Below, piece by piece: positions 51,651-60,566 of a stretch of DNA of 64,000 nucleotides. The notes below the pieces were generated by a model that saw only the letters and a list, made by a program, of their open reading frames with translations, searched no databases and had not been told where the DNA came from. The DNA lies in contig SCRE01000020.1 of the NCBI GenBank assembly GCA_004297935.1, positions 186,001-250,000 on the forward strand, read 5' to 3'. The stretch is from Microbacteriaceae bacterium (lineage in GTDB: Bacteria > Actinomycetota > Actinomycetes > Actinomycetales > Microbacteriaceae). How positions within the stretch are numbered: the stretch's first letter is position 1; each line of letters opens with the position of its first letter. A program made the translations under genes and the position numbers.

Positions 51651-52510
51651 CCCTTCACCCCACCGGATGTCAGCCCCGCGATGAACCAGCGCTGGAACAG
51701 TGCGAACAGCGCCAGTACGGGAATGAATGCGACAGTGACGAAGGCCGCGAAGAGGCCCCAGAACGCGCCGTACCCTGTTTGGAGGTACTGCACGATGCCA
51801 TTCTGAACCGTCTTCATGTCTTGAGTCGTGGCGAGGACGGTGCCCACCAGGTAGTCATTCCAGACGAACACGAAGATGAAGATCGCGATAGCGGCGATGC
51901 CGGGGCGGATGAGAGGGAGGACGATCCGCCACAGGATTTGCACACGCGAGCATCCGTCGATGGCCGCAGCTTCTTCGATTTCAAGAGGAATGTTCTCGAT
52001 GAAGTTTCGGATGAAGAGGATGGTCTGCCCGCAGATGATCGCCGCGTACACGACGATGAGGAAAGGGTACGTGTTGATCAGCGCCGTCTTCACGAACATG
52101 GAGTACAGGGCTATGAAGACGACGATGGCGGGGACCATGGATAGCACGAGGATTCCGGTCATCACGGTTTCCATGCGACGGCTGCGGAACCTGGTCGCGA
52201 CGTAAGCCGCGGGGATGCAGATCGCGAGGGCGAGAACGATCGAACCGCACGAGTAGATCAACGAGTTGAGGAAGAAGCGCATGTTCGTCGGTGTGAAGAT
52301 ACCGGCGTAGTTCGCGAAAGAGAACGGGTCCGGGATCCACTTCGGCGGGAACTGGATGGTGTTGGCCGGGAGCTTCAGGGAAGTCGAGAGAATCCATGCC
52401 ACGGGCGGGAGCACGACTAGGGCCGAAAGGACGATGAACACCCATCTCGGGACGCCCCGGAGGATGTTAGCCCACCGGCTACTCCGGCGAGCGGTCGTTG
52501 ACGTGGTCAT
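51647..52510 (-). CDS. Carbohydrate ABC transporter permease 2 (CUT1, MalG type)
   Basis: 287 residues, six membrane helices (VFIVLSALVVLPPVAWILST first). The EAA loop is IPLEIEEAAAIDGCSRVQIL near residue 190, and FVWNDYLVG is the family's late motif. ATG 52510 overlaps the stop of permease 1. Confidence 0.9.
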   Translation of the reverse strand: MTTSTTARRSSRWANILRGVPRWVFIVLSALVVLPPVAWILSTSLKLPANTIQFPPKWIPDPFSFANYAGIFTPTNMRFFLNSLIYSCGSIVLALAICIPAAYVATRFRSRRMETVMTGILVLSMVPAIVVFIALYSMFVKTALINTYPFLIVVYAAIICGQTILFIRNFIENIPLEIEEAAAIDGCSRVQILWRIVLPLIRPGIAAIAIFIFVFVWNDYLVGTVLATTQDMKTVQNGIVQYLQTGYGAFWGLFAAFVTVAFIPVLALFALFQRWFIAGLTSGGVKG

Positions 52511-53439
52511 AAGCTTTCCCTCCGTCGGAAGCGCAGCGCGATCAAGGTGAGGACGACGTTGATGGCGAAGAGGAGAATGGCTGTCGCGGACGCGCCGGAC
52601 AGATTGTACTGCTGGAAGACTTGATTGAAGACACGCATCGAGAGCGTCTCGGTGGCCCGGAGCGGGCCGCCTCGCGTGGTGACCAGGATGATCGTGACCA
52701 TCTGCACGTAGAGCATCAGCAGCACTACCACCACGGATACGATCGTGTTTCGTAGATAGGGCAGCGTGACGTTGGCGAAGCTGCGCCAGACGCCACCACC
52801 GTCGACCCGGAGGCTTTCGTAGAGCTCCTTGGGCACGGTCTGGAGCGCGCCGAGGAAAAGCAACATTGCTTGCGGATACGACCACCACGCCGTAATAAGG
52901 GTGACCGCGACCAGGGCGCCCCCTGTCGTGGAAAAGACGTCGGATGGGCCGAATCCGAGAGCTTGGGTGATGGCGTTCCCGGGTCCGTAGTTCGGGTTGA
53001 GGAACCAGACCCACATGGTCCCGGCTGTTGCCTGGGACAGCAGCCAGGGCAGGAGGAACAGGCTTCGTACGGTGCGCTTGAACCGGTGCAGGTTATTCAG
53101 GACCATCGCTGACAATAGGCCGGCGGGTAGCGCGATTACGAGCGCCCCGAGCGAGAAGACAACGGTGATGCCGATGCTGTTCGCCAGGTTGGGGTCGGAG
53201 AAGAGCGCGACGAAGGACTCCAGTCCGCTGAACTTTCCGATCTGGTAGTAGGTGGTTTCGTGTAACGCAGTCCATGCGGTGTAGAAGAGAGGTCCGACGA
53301 AGACGAAAAGGAAGACCACGCAGACAGGGGTGACGTACAGCCACAGAACGCGGTCTTTCCGTCGTCGTCGGCCGGTCGAATCTTGTGGTCGAGGAGGCTG
53401 CTGAACGGAGCTGCGCGACGACAGACTCGTCGTTGACAT
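52507..53439 (-). CDS. Carbohydrate ABC transporter permease 1 (CUT1, MalF type)
   Basis: 310 residues, six membrane helices after a basic N-terminus (VLWLYVTPVCVVFLFVFVGP). EAA loop: TVPKELYESLRVDGGGVWRS. No ATPase gene is found in the cluster, so a shared MsmK/UgpC-type ATPase elsewhere must power the importer, as usual in actinobacteria. Confidence 0.9.
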   Translation of the reverse strand: MSTTSLSSRSSVQQPPRPQDSTGRRRRKDRVLWLYVTPVCVVFLFVFVGPLFYTAWTALHETTYYQIGKFSGLESFVALFSDPNLANSIGITVVFSLGALVIALPAGLLSAMVLNNLHRFKRTVRSLFLLPWLLSQATAGTMWVWFLNPNYGPGNAITQALGFGPSDVFSTTGGALVAVTLITAWWSYPQAMLLFLGALQTVPKELYESLRVDGGGVWRSFANVTLPYLRNTIVSVVVVLLMLYVQMVTIILVTTRGGPLRATETLSMRVFNQVFQQYNLSGASATAILLFAINVVLTLIALRFRRRESL

Positions 53440-53453
53440 GATGTCCTGCTTTC

Positions 53454-53487
53454 CTTGGGGGAGCCGGCGGGCGCTGGCTCCCCCAAG
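53454..53487 (-). terminator. Stem-loop between binding protein and permease genes
   Basis: CTTGGGGGAGCC, 10-base loop, GGCTCCCCCAAG: 12 perfect pairs between the binding-protein stop and the permease start. Typical of an internal attenuator or mRNA stabiliser that gives more binding protein than permease. Confidence 0.7.
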
Positions 53488-53505
53488 CTATTCGGGCCGG
53501 AGGGG

Positions 53506-54765
53506 CTACTTGCTGTTTCCGGCGTCTTGCGCGGACTTGATGAACTCGGTGCCAGAACTGCCCTTCAGGATCAAGGCCTGGCCTGCGTTGGCCAACCCTG
53601 TGGACAACGTGTTCCAGTTGTCGGGATAGTTGCGGGGCTTGCTGTTGCTCTTCACAAAGTCCGCGATGTCATTGATCGTCTTCGCGTCCGCCGTGGAGAA
53701 GAACGGCTGCTTGAACGTCGCCGCGCGAGGAGGTACTTCACCGCCAGTGGCCATGACCGCACCAGCCTTAGGGCCGGTCATGTACTGAATGAATTTCCAC
53801 GCGGCGTCGGCATGCTTGCTGCTGGCACCGATACCGAGGGTCCAGCCGAAGGTGGTCCCGGTCGTGCCACCGGTGCCCGCCGCGGGAAGCGAGGTCCACT
53901 TCACGTCGGGCGCGGTCTTACTGAACGTCACGATGCGCTCCGTACCGAGCACCGCCATAGCGACGGTCCCGTTCGCGAGCCCATCGGCGACCGAACTGTA
54001 CGTGTCCGAAACGACATTCTTACCGAGAGCCTTCGCATCCCGAAGGTCGGCAAGGAAATTGCCGAACGCATCGCCTTTGGACGTCGCGAAGTCGTATTTC
54101 CCGTTCTTTTGAAGCGGCTGCCCGATCTGGTTCATGAAGCAATCGAAGAAGGTGCCGATGACGGCCGAGTTGTCCGTGTCTGAGAACCCCGTGCCGAACC
54201 CGGTGAACCCGGCGGCGGCGGCCTTCTTGGCGACATCGACGACCTGGTCGTATGTCGTCGGAACCGTGGCGCCGATCTGATTCAGGATCTTCTGGTTGTA
54301 GTACAGGGTGCAGGTGCGGTACTCATACGGCTCCGCCACCTGCTTCCCGTCCGGCCCCGCCAGATTGCTCGTCGGATGCAGCCAATCAGTGATCTTCGAG
54401 GCGTCGGCGGGCAGTGGCGAGTACGCACCCGCGGCAGCCATCTGAGGAACTACTGGCGAGAACATCTTGAACACATCGGGCGTAGTGCCCGCCGCCGCAG
54501 CCTGCGGCAGCCGAGAAAGCATGTCACCCAGCGACACCACCGAAAGGTTGATCTTGATGTCGGGATTCGCCTTCTCAAAGTTGGCGATGTTCTCTTTCAA
54601 CGCGGCAGAGCGCGGGTTGTCCTGAGTGGGATCGATGAAGTCCCAATATGAGAGCGTCACTGGTCCTTTCGATTTGGTGGGTGCGGATGTCGGGGAGCAT
54701 CCAGCGAGCACCATTGCTGCAATCACTGCGGACGCGACTGCAAAACCCCATCGCTTTCGATACAT
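53506..54765 (-). CDS. Carbohydrate ABC substrate-binding lipoprotein (CUT1)
   Basis: 419 residues. Signal peptide with lipobox VIAAMVLAGCSPTS. Mature part: VTLSYWDFIDPTQDNPRSAA, FEKANPDIKINLSVVSLGDM, EPYEYRTCTLYYNQKILNQI, GTTFGWTLGIGASSKHADAA and WKFIQYMTGPKAGAVMATGG, all typical of solute-binding family 1. GGAGAG precedes ATG 54765. A close paralogue survives as a pseudogene at 44.1-44.3 kb. Confidence 0.9.
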   Translation of the reverse strand: MYRKRWGFAVASAVIAAMVLAGCSPTSAPTKSKGPVTLSYWDFIDPTQDNPRSAALKENIANFEKANPDIKINLSVVSLGDMLSRLPQAAAAGTTPDVFKMFSPVVPQMAAAGAYSPLPADASKITDWLHPTSNLAGPDGKQVAEPYEYRTCTLYYNQKILNQIGATVPTTYDQVVDVAKKAAAAGFTGFGTGFSDTDNSAVIGTFFDCFMNQIGQPLQKNGKYDFATSKGDAFGNFLADLRDAKALGKNVVSDTYSSVADGLANGTVAMAVLGTERIVTFSKTAPDVKWTSLPAAGTGGTTGTTFGWTLGIGASSKHADAAWKFIQYMTGPKAGAVMATGGEVPPRAATFKQPFFSTADAKTINDIADFVKSNSKPRNYPDNWNTLSTGLANAGQALILKGSSGTEFIKSAQDAGNSK

Positions 54766-54777
54766 AGTCTCTCCAAT

Positions 54778-54891
54778 GAGATCGGTTGCTGAGATCGGTT
54801 GCAGTTACATTAACGTCTAGCAGCTCCAATGTCAACCCTCCATGTCGCGAAAATGAGATCGGTTGCATTTTCGCCACCGGGCGTGTTTACT
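54778..54891. promoter_or_regulatory. Divergent control region with three LacI-type boxes
   Basis: GAGATCGGTTGC occurs at 54778-54789, 54791-54802 and 54855-54866; reversed, ATGCAACCGATCTCAT resembles LacI operators with a central CG. Minus-strand promoter for the importer: TTGACA (54830-54835), 17 bp, TAATGT (54807-54812), with boxes 1 and 2 downstream of it. Plus-strand promoter for the aldolase: TTGCAT (54863-54868, overlapping box 3), 17 bp, TTTACT (54886-54891). The LacI gene of the cluster is the obvious regulator. Confidence 0.7.
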
Positions 54892-54898
54892 GGGTCGC

Positions 54899-55552
54899 GT
54901 GTTCCACAAACTTGACACTCTGACGACCATCCACGATTCCGGCGCCGTGCTCATCGTTCGCCTCGACGACGCGGAGGAAGCCTTCCAAGCGGCCTCGGCC
55001 GCCGTCGACGGCGGGATCCGCGCGCTGGAGATCACCCTCTCGATCCCTGGCGCGCTGCAGGTGATCGAGCGACTGACCGAACGCTTCGCCGGCCGAGACG
55101 TCACGATCGGCGCCGGAACCGTGCTCGACGGCTACGCCGCGTGGTCGAGCATCCAGTCCGGGGCGCAATTCCTCGTGAGCCCCAACCTGAACCCCGAGAT
55201 GATCCGCGTCGCCAATCGCTACCAGGTGGCCACTATCAGCGGTGCATACACACCGACGGAGATCTTGAACACTGCCGAAGCTGGATCGGACATGGTGAAG
55301 CTCTTCCCGACCGAGGCCGGCGGAATGCCCTACGCCAAGGCGATCCTCGCGCCGCTCGCTCACATCCCGCTCGTTCCTGCCGGAGGCGTAACCACTGCGA
55401 ACGTCGGTGAATGGTTCAACGCCGGCGTCGTGGCTGTCGGCGTCGGCAGCGCGATCACGAAGGCCGCCCGGAGCGACGGTGATGTGAAGCGCGTCACGAA
55501 GGCTGCGGAAGACTTCGTCGCCGCGATCGAGCGGGCCCGCAGTCCACGATGA
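54899..55552 (+). CDS. KDPG/KHG-type bifunctional aldolase
   Basis: 217 residues. LIVRLDDAEEAFQAASAAVD, GGIRALEITLSIPGALQVIE (Glu base), TIGAGTVLDG, AQFLVSPNLNPEM, SDMVKLFPTEAGG (Schiff-base Lys) and VPAGGVTTANVGEWF are the EDA motifs. It cleaves a 2-keto-3-deoxy-6-phospho sugar acid to pyruvate and a triose phosphate. GTG 54899 has no clear ribosome site and lies eight bases past the -10 box: a leaderless start is likely. Confidence 0.88.
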   Translation: MFHKLDTLTTIHDSGAVLIVRLDDAEEAFQAASAAVDGGIRALEITLSIPGALQVIERLTERFAGRDVTIGAGTVLDGYAAWSSIQSGAQFLVSPNLNPEMIRVANRYQVATISGAYTPTEILNTAEAGSDMVKLFPTEAGGMPYAKAILAPLAHIPLVPAGGVTTANVGEWFNAGVVAVGVGSAITKAARSDGDVKRVTKAAEDFVAAIERARSPR

Positions 55553-56136
55553 GCCCCGCCGGGCGGGCCGCCGCATACATCACGCTCGGAGGGGCCGGGT
55601 CCGGCAAATCGACGGTGTCTCGCCACATCAGTGAGTACACGGGCGCTCTGTACCTGGACAAGGATGCCCTAGCCGGTCCGCTGGTCGGCGTTGCACTCGA
55701 GGCGCTCGGCCAGAACGCCTCGGACCGGGAATCGAACGACGTCTACCTTCACAGGGTCATGCCGCTCGAATATGACGCGCTGTTCGCGGTCGCCGGCCAG
55801 AATCTGCGCCTCGGCCACTCGGTCGTCCTCGATGCGCCGTTCGTCGCATACCTCTCGGATCCTGACTACCTTCGCACCGCCATGGCGGGAGCGTCCTGGC
55901 CGGAGGTGCGAGTCCGTGTCATTCAGGTGGTCGCCTCCGCGCAAACCGTCAAGCGACGTCTGATCGAGCGCGCCAGCGCCCGCGACCGCATCAAACTCAG
56001 CGACTGGGACGCGTACTGGCAAACGTTCGGATCTCTGAAATGCTCGTGGCAAGGCGTTGAGCATGTTCAGGCCGCCAACGACAAGGACAACGATTTCTCG
56101 GAGATTGACACCCTCCTGGGTGCCCCTCACGATTGA
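55549..56136 (+). CDS. P-loop kinase (AAA/gluconokinase-like)
   Basis: 195 residues. ITLGGAGSGKSTVSRHISEY is Walker A; YLDKDALAGPLVG and VVLDAPFVAYLSD resemble small-molecule kinases of the gluconate/shikimate/chloramphenicol type. ATG 55549 overlaps the aldolase stop (ATGA), so it probably makes the phosphorylated acid that the aldolase cleaves. Substrate inferred from context only. Confidence 0.7.
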   Translation: MSPAGRAAAYITLGGAGSGKSTVSRHISEYTGALYLDKDALAGPLVGVALEALGQNASDRESNDVYLHRVMPLEYDALFAVAGQNLRLGHSVVLDAPFVAYLSDPDYLRTAMAGASWPEVRVRVIQVVASAQTVKRRLIERASARDRIKLSDWDAYWQTFGSLKCSWQGVEHVQAANDKDNDFSEIDTLLGAPHD

Positions 56137-56225
56137 CCCTCGGACCACGACCGTCCCGCGAGCCGCCATCGTACTTTCATGCGATTGTCAGTAGGCCGAA
56201 AGGGTACTCGAAGGAGCGCCAACCG

Positions 56226-56342
56226 ATGAGCTCACCAGGAAAATCCCTCACCCAGGATCTCGTGACTGAACGGCATGATCGCTCGGAGCGCCCCATCAAC
56301 ATGATCGCGGGAACGATCGGCCACTTCGTCGAGTGGTACGAC
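56226..56342 (+). pseudogene. MFS (metabolite:H+ symporter) N-terminal fragment
   Basis: KSLTQDLVTERHDRSERPIN, then MIAGTIGHFVEWYD: the first helix of MHS-type transporters, with the G-x-F-V-E-W-Y-D motif. It breaks off after WYD; GGAGCG precedes the ATG. Only the first 39 residues remain. Confidence 0.65.
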
Positions 56343-56837
56343 CGTCCTCCAGGGCATTTCCGCCGGCAGTGAGCAGCGGAGCGCGATCGCAATCATGGTC
56401 GAGCATGCACCAGCGAAGCGGTAGTTGATGCGCGCTGGAGTCATTCGGTCGCCGGGCGTCCGCCCAAGGTTCCTCAAACGGGACGGTCGGCACCGCCATT
56501 TCAAATCGAAAGAACACCGCCACGGAAATCAGAAGTCACAAAGCTCAGCTGTGAGCAGGCCCGCCACAGCCAAGAGCCTTACGGCGGGCACGTACGCCGT
56601 CCAGCAGATCGTGGACCTCGTCAAAACGCCCCGGGGCCTTAGCTGGACGTTTCCGTTCCACTACTACTCAGACCTCTGTCCTCCTTGTCGCGCGGGAACC
56701 TCCACAGTCGCCGCAGCGTTGAGAAGCCCTGCGTGCGAGACGTGACACGTAGAAACGCGATGCCGTTGGGTGGTCAGATACTGCTCACTTTTGAGTACTC
56801 TGTTGCAACTTTCTTGCTTCTGTAGCAGACTTCGGGT
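56343..56837. other. Unassigned sequence left of the integrase trio
   Basis: No gene recognised. Contains the presumed promoter of the integrase operon; AT-rich stretch GTTGCAACTTTCTTGCTTCT lies directly before it. No clear terminal inverted repeat was found. Confidence 0.3.
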
Positions 56838-57944
56838 GTGAATGATTCGGCGCTTCCGGGGTCGGCGCAACTGGGCCTCGTTGCGGGTATCGTCCATCTC
56901 AACGAGCGTGAGGCCGTATGGACCGCGATGCTGGCAGGCTGGGAACGGCAACAGCGCAGTCGCGGCGTTGGCGCGACGACGGTAGCTGCAAACGTCCGGA
57001 TCGTGAGTCGGTTCTTCGCGTTCGCGGGGACCTACCCGTGGCAATGGATGCCGGGCGATGTCGAGGATTTCACCGTGCAGCTGATGGCGGGAAACGACCG
57101 GCTGGCTCCGAGCACAATCCGGCGTTACCACGCAGCGATTCGCTCGTTCTGCACGCTGGTGACCGACCCGCGCTATGGCTGGCCTGTCGAGTGCGAGCGA
57201 CGCTTCGGCGAACTGCCGCAGCAGATCTGTCATGCACAGAACACGCTCGCACATCTGGCGGAGTATGAGGGCAAGCCGGCTCGGCGCCCCTTCACCTTCG
57301 AGGAGATTCAGAGGCTGTTCGACACTGCTGACGACGAGGTCGCCCGCGTGGGTGGTGGCCGCACGAAGGGGGCCGTCAGCGCACTGCGTGACGCATACAT
57401 GGTGCGCGTCGCGTATGCGTATGGGCTCCGTCGCCATGAACTCATCATGTTGGAGACCGTTGACCTGCATCGCAATCCCGCGTCACCGGAGTACGACAGT
57501 TTCGGCGCACTGCACGTACGCTTCGCCAAGGGGTCACGAGGCACCGGGCCCAAACGTCGCACGGTGCTCACCGTGCCCGAGTTGGACTGGGTCGTCGAAT
57601 CCCTACGCGAGTGGTTGCACTACCGGGCAGAGGCAGACATCGAGGGGACCGTCCTGTGGCCCTCCGAGCGCGGTGGAACGATGGGCTCGGGTTACTGGGA
57701 TCGACGATTTAGCCACATCCGAGAGGTCGCCGGACTCGACGCCCACCTCACCCCGCACGCGCTTCGCCATTCCTATGTGACGCACCTGACCGAGTTCGGC
57801 TATCCGATGGAGTTCGTGCGACAGCAGGTCGGCCACCTCTACGCCGCGACGACGCAGACCTACGCGGCCGTCTCTGACGACTTCCGACAACGCCTGATCA
57901 TGAACTCCCTTGCCCGCATCAATCAGATGGGAACACCCCGATGA
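56838..57944 (+). CDS. Tyrosine recombinase/integrase (first gene of trio)
   Basis: 368 residues. Core-binding domain: TTVAANVRIVSRFFAFAGTY; catalytic domain: RVAYAYGLRRHELIML (Arg), AKGSRGTGPKRRTVLTVP (Lys), LTPHALRHSYVTHL (H-x-x-R-H), FVRQQVGHLYAATTQTYAAV (His and nucleophile Tyr). All catalytic residues present. GTG 56838; stop overlaps the HTH gene (ATGA). Confidence 0.9.
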   Translation: MNDSALPGSAQLGLVAGIVHLNEREAVWTAMLAGWERQQRSRGVGATTVAANVRIVSRFFAFAGTYPWQWMPGDVEDFTVQLMAGNDRLAPSTIRRYHAAIRSFCTLVTDPRYGWPVECERRFGELPQQICHAQNTLAHLAEYEGKPARRPFTFEEIQRLFDTADDEVARVGGGRTKGAVSALRDAYMVRVAYAYGLRRHELIMLETVDLHRNPASPEYDSFGALHVRFAKGSRGTGPKRRTVLTVPELDWVVESLREWLHYRAEADIEGTVLWPSERGGTMGSGYWDRRFSHIREVAGLDAHLTPHALRHSYVTHLTEFGYPMEFVRQQVGHLYAATTQTYAAVSDDFRQRLIMNSLARINQMGTPR

Positions 57945-58285
57945 ACGCCACCACGACGGTTCACTGGCACCTCCGCGAACTCCTCGCCCTCAAGGGCATC
58001 TACCAAACAACGCACCTGGTCCCGATGCTCGCGGAGCGCAACGTACACCTGTCTCGCGAGCAGGTCTACCGCCTCGTCACGCAGACCCCGCAGCGACTGA
58101 ACCTCGACGTACTCGCGGCACTGTGTGCCATCCTCGGCTGCGGGCCAGAGGACCTCATCACCTTCTCGGCCGACGAGGTCGCCGCTCCACGTCGCGCCGC
58201 CGGCGCCTCAAAGCGCGGGATCGCCCCAGCGGCAGCTCGACCGTCGAAGACCACCATCCGGCGGCCGAGCTCGAACGATGGCTGA
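57941..58285 (+). CDS. Small Cro/C1-type HTH protein (second gene of trio)
   Basis: 114 residues. HLRELLALKGIYQTTHLVPM, LSREQVYRLVTQTPQRLNLD and VLAALCAILGCGPEDLITFS form a HTH_26-like domain; the last 35 residues are basic and disordered. ATG in the ATGA overlap with the integrase; its own end overlaps the next gene by eight bases. Either regulator or DNA-binding partner of the recombinase. Confidence 0.8.
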   Translation: MNATTTVHWHLRELLALKGIYQTTHLVPMLAERNVHLSREQVYRLVTQTPQRLNLDVLAALCAILGCGPEDLITFSADEVAAPRRAAGASKRGIAPAAARPSKTTIRRPSSNDG

Positions 58286-60242
58286 TGAGATCGCCCGCAT
58301 TGCCGCGGTGATCTCGGCGCAGTTTCCCGGTGCTGACGATGATGTTGTCAAGACCGCGATCCTGGGAATGCGAGGGCCGCCGGCTCCCGGTCGCCTCCCC
58401 CGTCTTGCGCGTTTCGTCGAGGCGAATCCTGACTTCGCCCTCAACCCGGCACCCGGGCTGCCGGCCATGCTCCAGCGCCTGAGCGCAGCGCTGCACCACG
58501 CCGGATTGCCGTCGCGTCTGCCCCGGTGTCAGTCCTGCACACACGAGAGAGTCCTGCTGAAATCCAGTCGGTCCGGCCTGTCCGTCTGCCACTCGTGTCG
58601 CACATACGAGGCCGCCGAGACGTGTTCTCGCTGCCGCCGGCATCGCCCGATCGCAGCCGTTATCGACGGGCAGAGACTATGTTCCCCCTGCGGCCGACTG
58701 CACCCTTCGCGACACACAACCTGCATCAAGTGCGGCGTGGCGAAGCCAGCCGTGGTCAGAACCGGCGAGGGCGGCATCTGCCAGGCTTGCTACGTCTGCC
58801 CGGAAGAGCTCTGCGGCGCCTGTGGCGAGCTGAAGCCCGTCACCGCCCGCATCGGGGGCTCGCCACGATGCGCGAAGTGCTGGATGAGAGCGAAACGGGC
58901 GCCAGCCAGCTGTCCAGCATGCGGAGAGCTTCGCGTTGTCGCCTATCAGAGCCCCCACGACAGGGCCATGCTTGTTTGCGCACGATGCTCCGGGAAGGGA
59001 TCAAAGAATGCTTGCGAGGACTGCGGGCGCGAAGACCTCCAATACGGTCGCCGCTGCCAGCTCTGCGAACTCTCGCGTCGGCTGAACGCGCTTTTCGAGC
59101 GCCCACACCCGCTGCAGCGCACCTGGGTCGACGCGTTCGAGAGCAACCTTCTCGGCGTCATGCAACCCTCCAGCGTCCTGCGCTGGCTCGGAAAACGTGG
59201 CACAGAAGAGCGACTGCGAGTACTTGCCGCGCGGGATCGGCCTCTCACCCACGAGGACATCGACACCCTCGGCGACCAACGAATGGCAGAGCACCTCCGC
59301 GCCTGTCTCCGCACGGTCGGCACCCTCCAGCCGCGAGACGAGATCCTTGCCCAACTCGAACGCCGATGCGCGCAATTCCTCGCCGCAGACGACACAGCGG
59401 ATGCGCCGGCGTTGCGCGCATACATGAGTTGGAAGGTCCTCCCCCGGCTCCGGCGCCACTCCGCCCGAGCCGAGTTGACCGCGAGCATGGCACGGCACGC
59501 GGGCTCCCGCATGCGCGCCGCCCACAAATTCCATTGCTGGCTCGCCGAACGCGGCATGGACCTCGCACACGCCACGCAGCCGCTCGTCGAGGAATACCAA
59601 TCCTTGCACCCCAGCCCGTTCCTTCCTGGATACCTGAAATGGGCCGCACAGACGCAGCGATGCAGCACGCTGGACCTGCCCTCAGCCAGACATGGACCGG
59701 CCAACGTGACGATGACCGACGAACAGCGATGGGCATGGGTGAAGCAGCTCTTGATCTCCCCAGACGGCGGGCTTCCCGCTCGCTTAGCCGGTCTGCTTGT
59801 CCTACTCTTTGGCCAACAGCTGTCAAGACTCGCCCAACTGCACATCGACACGGTCAGCACGCATGACGGGCACACCCAACTACGACTGGGCCCCCATCCG
59901 GTCCGGCTCCCCGAGCCCGTCGCGCGACTCGTTCACGAGCTCGTGCCACCGCACGACGGAAGCGTATCCGCGGCAACCTCACCTTGGCTATTTCCGGGGA
60001 AGTATCCAGGCACCCACACCACCGTGAACGCGCTCTCACACGAACTCACCAAACTCGGGCTCAACACCACGCAAGCCAGGAACGCGGCGCTCATCGCCCT
60101 GGCCAAAGACGTCCCCTCACCCGTTCTCGCAGACGCCTCCGGCATCGCCGCGGCAACCGCATCCCGCTGGGCGGAACTCGCCGGAGAGCGATGCCAGACC
60201 TACCCCGCAGCGCGACGAGCGACCACCCAACCCAACGAATAG
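58278..60242 (+). CDS. Large zinc-ribbon protein with degenerate recombinase-like C-terminus (third gene of trio)
   Basis: 654 residues. Residues about 84-275 hold six CxxC...CxxC pairs in tandem: RCQSC/VCHSC, CSRC/LCSPC, CIKC/CQAC, CGAC/CAKC, CPAC/CARC, CEDC/CQLC, i.e. six zinc ribbons. A helical middle follows. The end (LAGLLVLLFGQQLSRLAQLH, SPWLFPGKYPGTHTTVNALS, TQARNAALIALAKDVPSPVL, ASGIAAATASRWAELAGERC) has the layout of a tyrosine-recombinase catalytic domain but no Arg-His-Arg-Tyr set. I think it is a DNA-targeting or structural subunit of the integrase. A long open frame on the same strand in another frame (58526-59866) is a shadow. Confidence 0.75.
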   Translation: MADEIARIAAVISAQFPGADDDVVKTAILGMRGPPAPGRLPRLARFVEANPDFALNPAPGLPAMLQRLSAALHHAGLPSRLPRCQSCTHERVLLKSSRSGLSVCHSCRTYEAAETCSRCRRHRPIAAVIDGQRLCSPCGRLHPSRHTTCIKCGVAKPAVVRTGEGGICQACYVCPEELCGACGELKPVTARIGGSPRCAKCWMRAKRAPASCPACGELRVVAYQSPHDRAMLVCARCSGKGSKNACEDCGREDLQYGRRCQLCELSRRLNALFERPHPLQRTWVDAFESNLLGVMQPSSVLRWLGKRGTEERLRVLAARDRPLTHEDIDTLGDQRMAEHLRACLRTVGTLQPRDEILAQLERRCAQFLAADDTADAPALRAYMSWKVLPRLRRHSARAELTASMARHAGSRMRAAHKFHCWLAERGMDLAHATQPLVEEYQSLHPSPFLPGYLKWAAQTQRCSTLDLPSARHGPANVTMTDEQRWAWVKQLLISPDGGLPARLAGLLVLLFGQQLSRLAQLHIDTVSTHDGHTQLRLGPHPVRLPEPVARLVHELVPPHDGSVSAATSPWLFPGKYPGTHTTVNALSHELTKLGLNTTQARNAALIALAKDVPSPVLADASGIAAATASRWAELAGERCQTYPAARRATTQPNE

Positions 60243-60566
60243 TGCACACCCCAATAGTCGACTGCGCCAGTAAACCGTCACCTTCTGAGCGCAGAAATAA
60301 CTGCCTCATGAAAGCACACGAACGCGCGCACCAGTCCCAGTGTCGCGGGTTCCGTCACGCTATTGTGCTCGAGGTCGATCTCGGCGGAGGTAAGACTGAC
60401 CGGCGCACCGGCACATTGTTGAGATGGCTCGCCGGACACCGCCGCTCTCCACACCAACGCGATCGTCACCAACCGTGAATCGCCGGATAAATTCCCCTAC
60501 GCTGCACCGCCCCGGGCAAGAACACGGTGCCATCCACGCTGGTACTCGTCTTGACGTAAGTGCCTA
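60243..60566. other. Unassigned sequence right of the trio
   Basis: No convincing gene; a minus-strand frame of 64 codons at 60278-60472 has no recognisable motif. Confidence 0.3.

Noticed and set aside
46260-55552. C-glycoside deglycosylation operon
   Set aside because: Gfo and isomerase genes are shared with such clusters, but the diagnostic small deglycosidase subunit is not seen; evidence too weak.
58526-59866. 446-codon open frame inside the zinc-ribbon gene
   Set aside because: Arg/Pro-rich shadow frame; the frame at 58278-60242 has the CxxC motifs and the coupled start.
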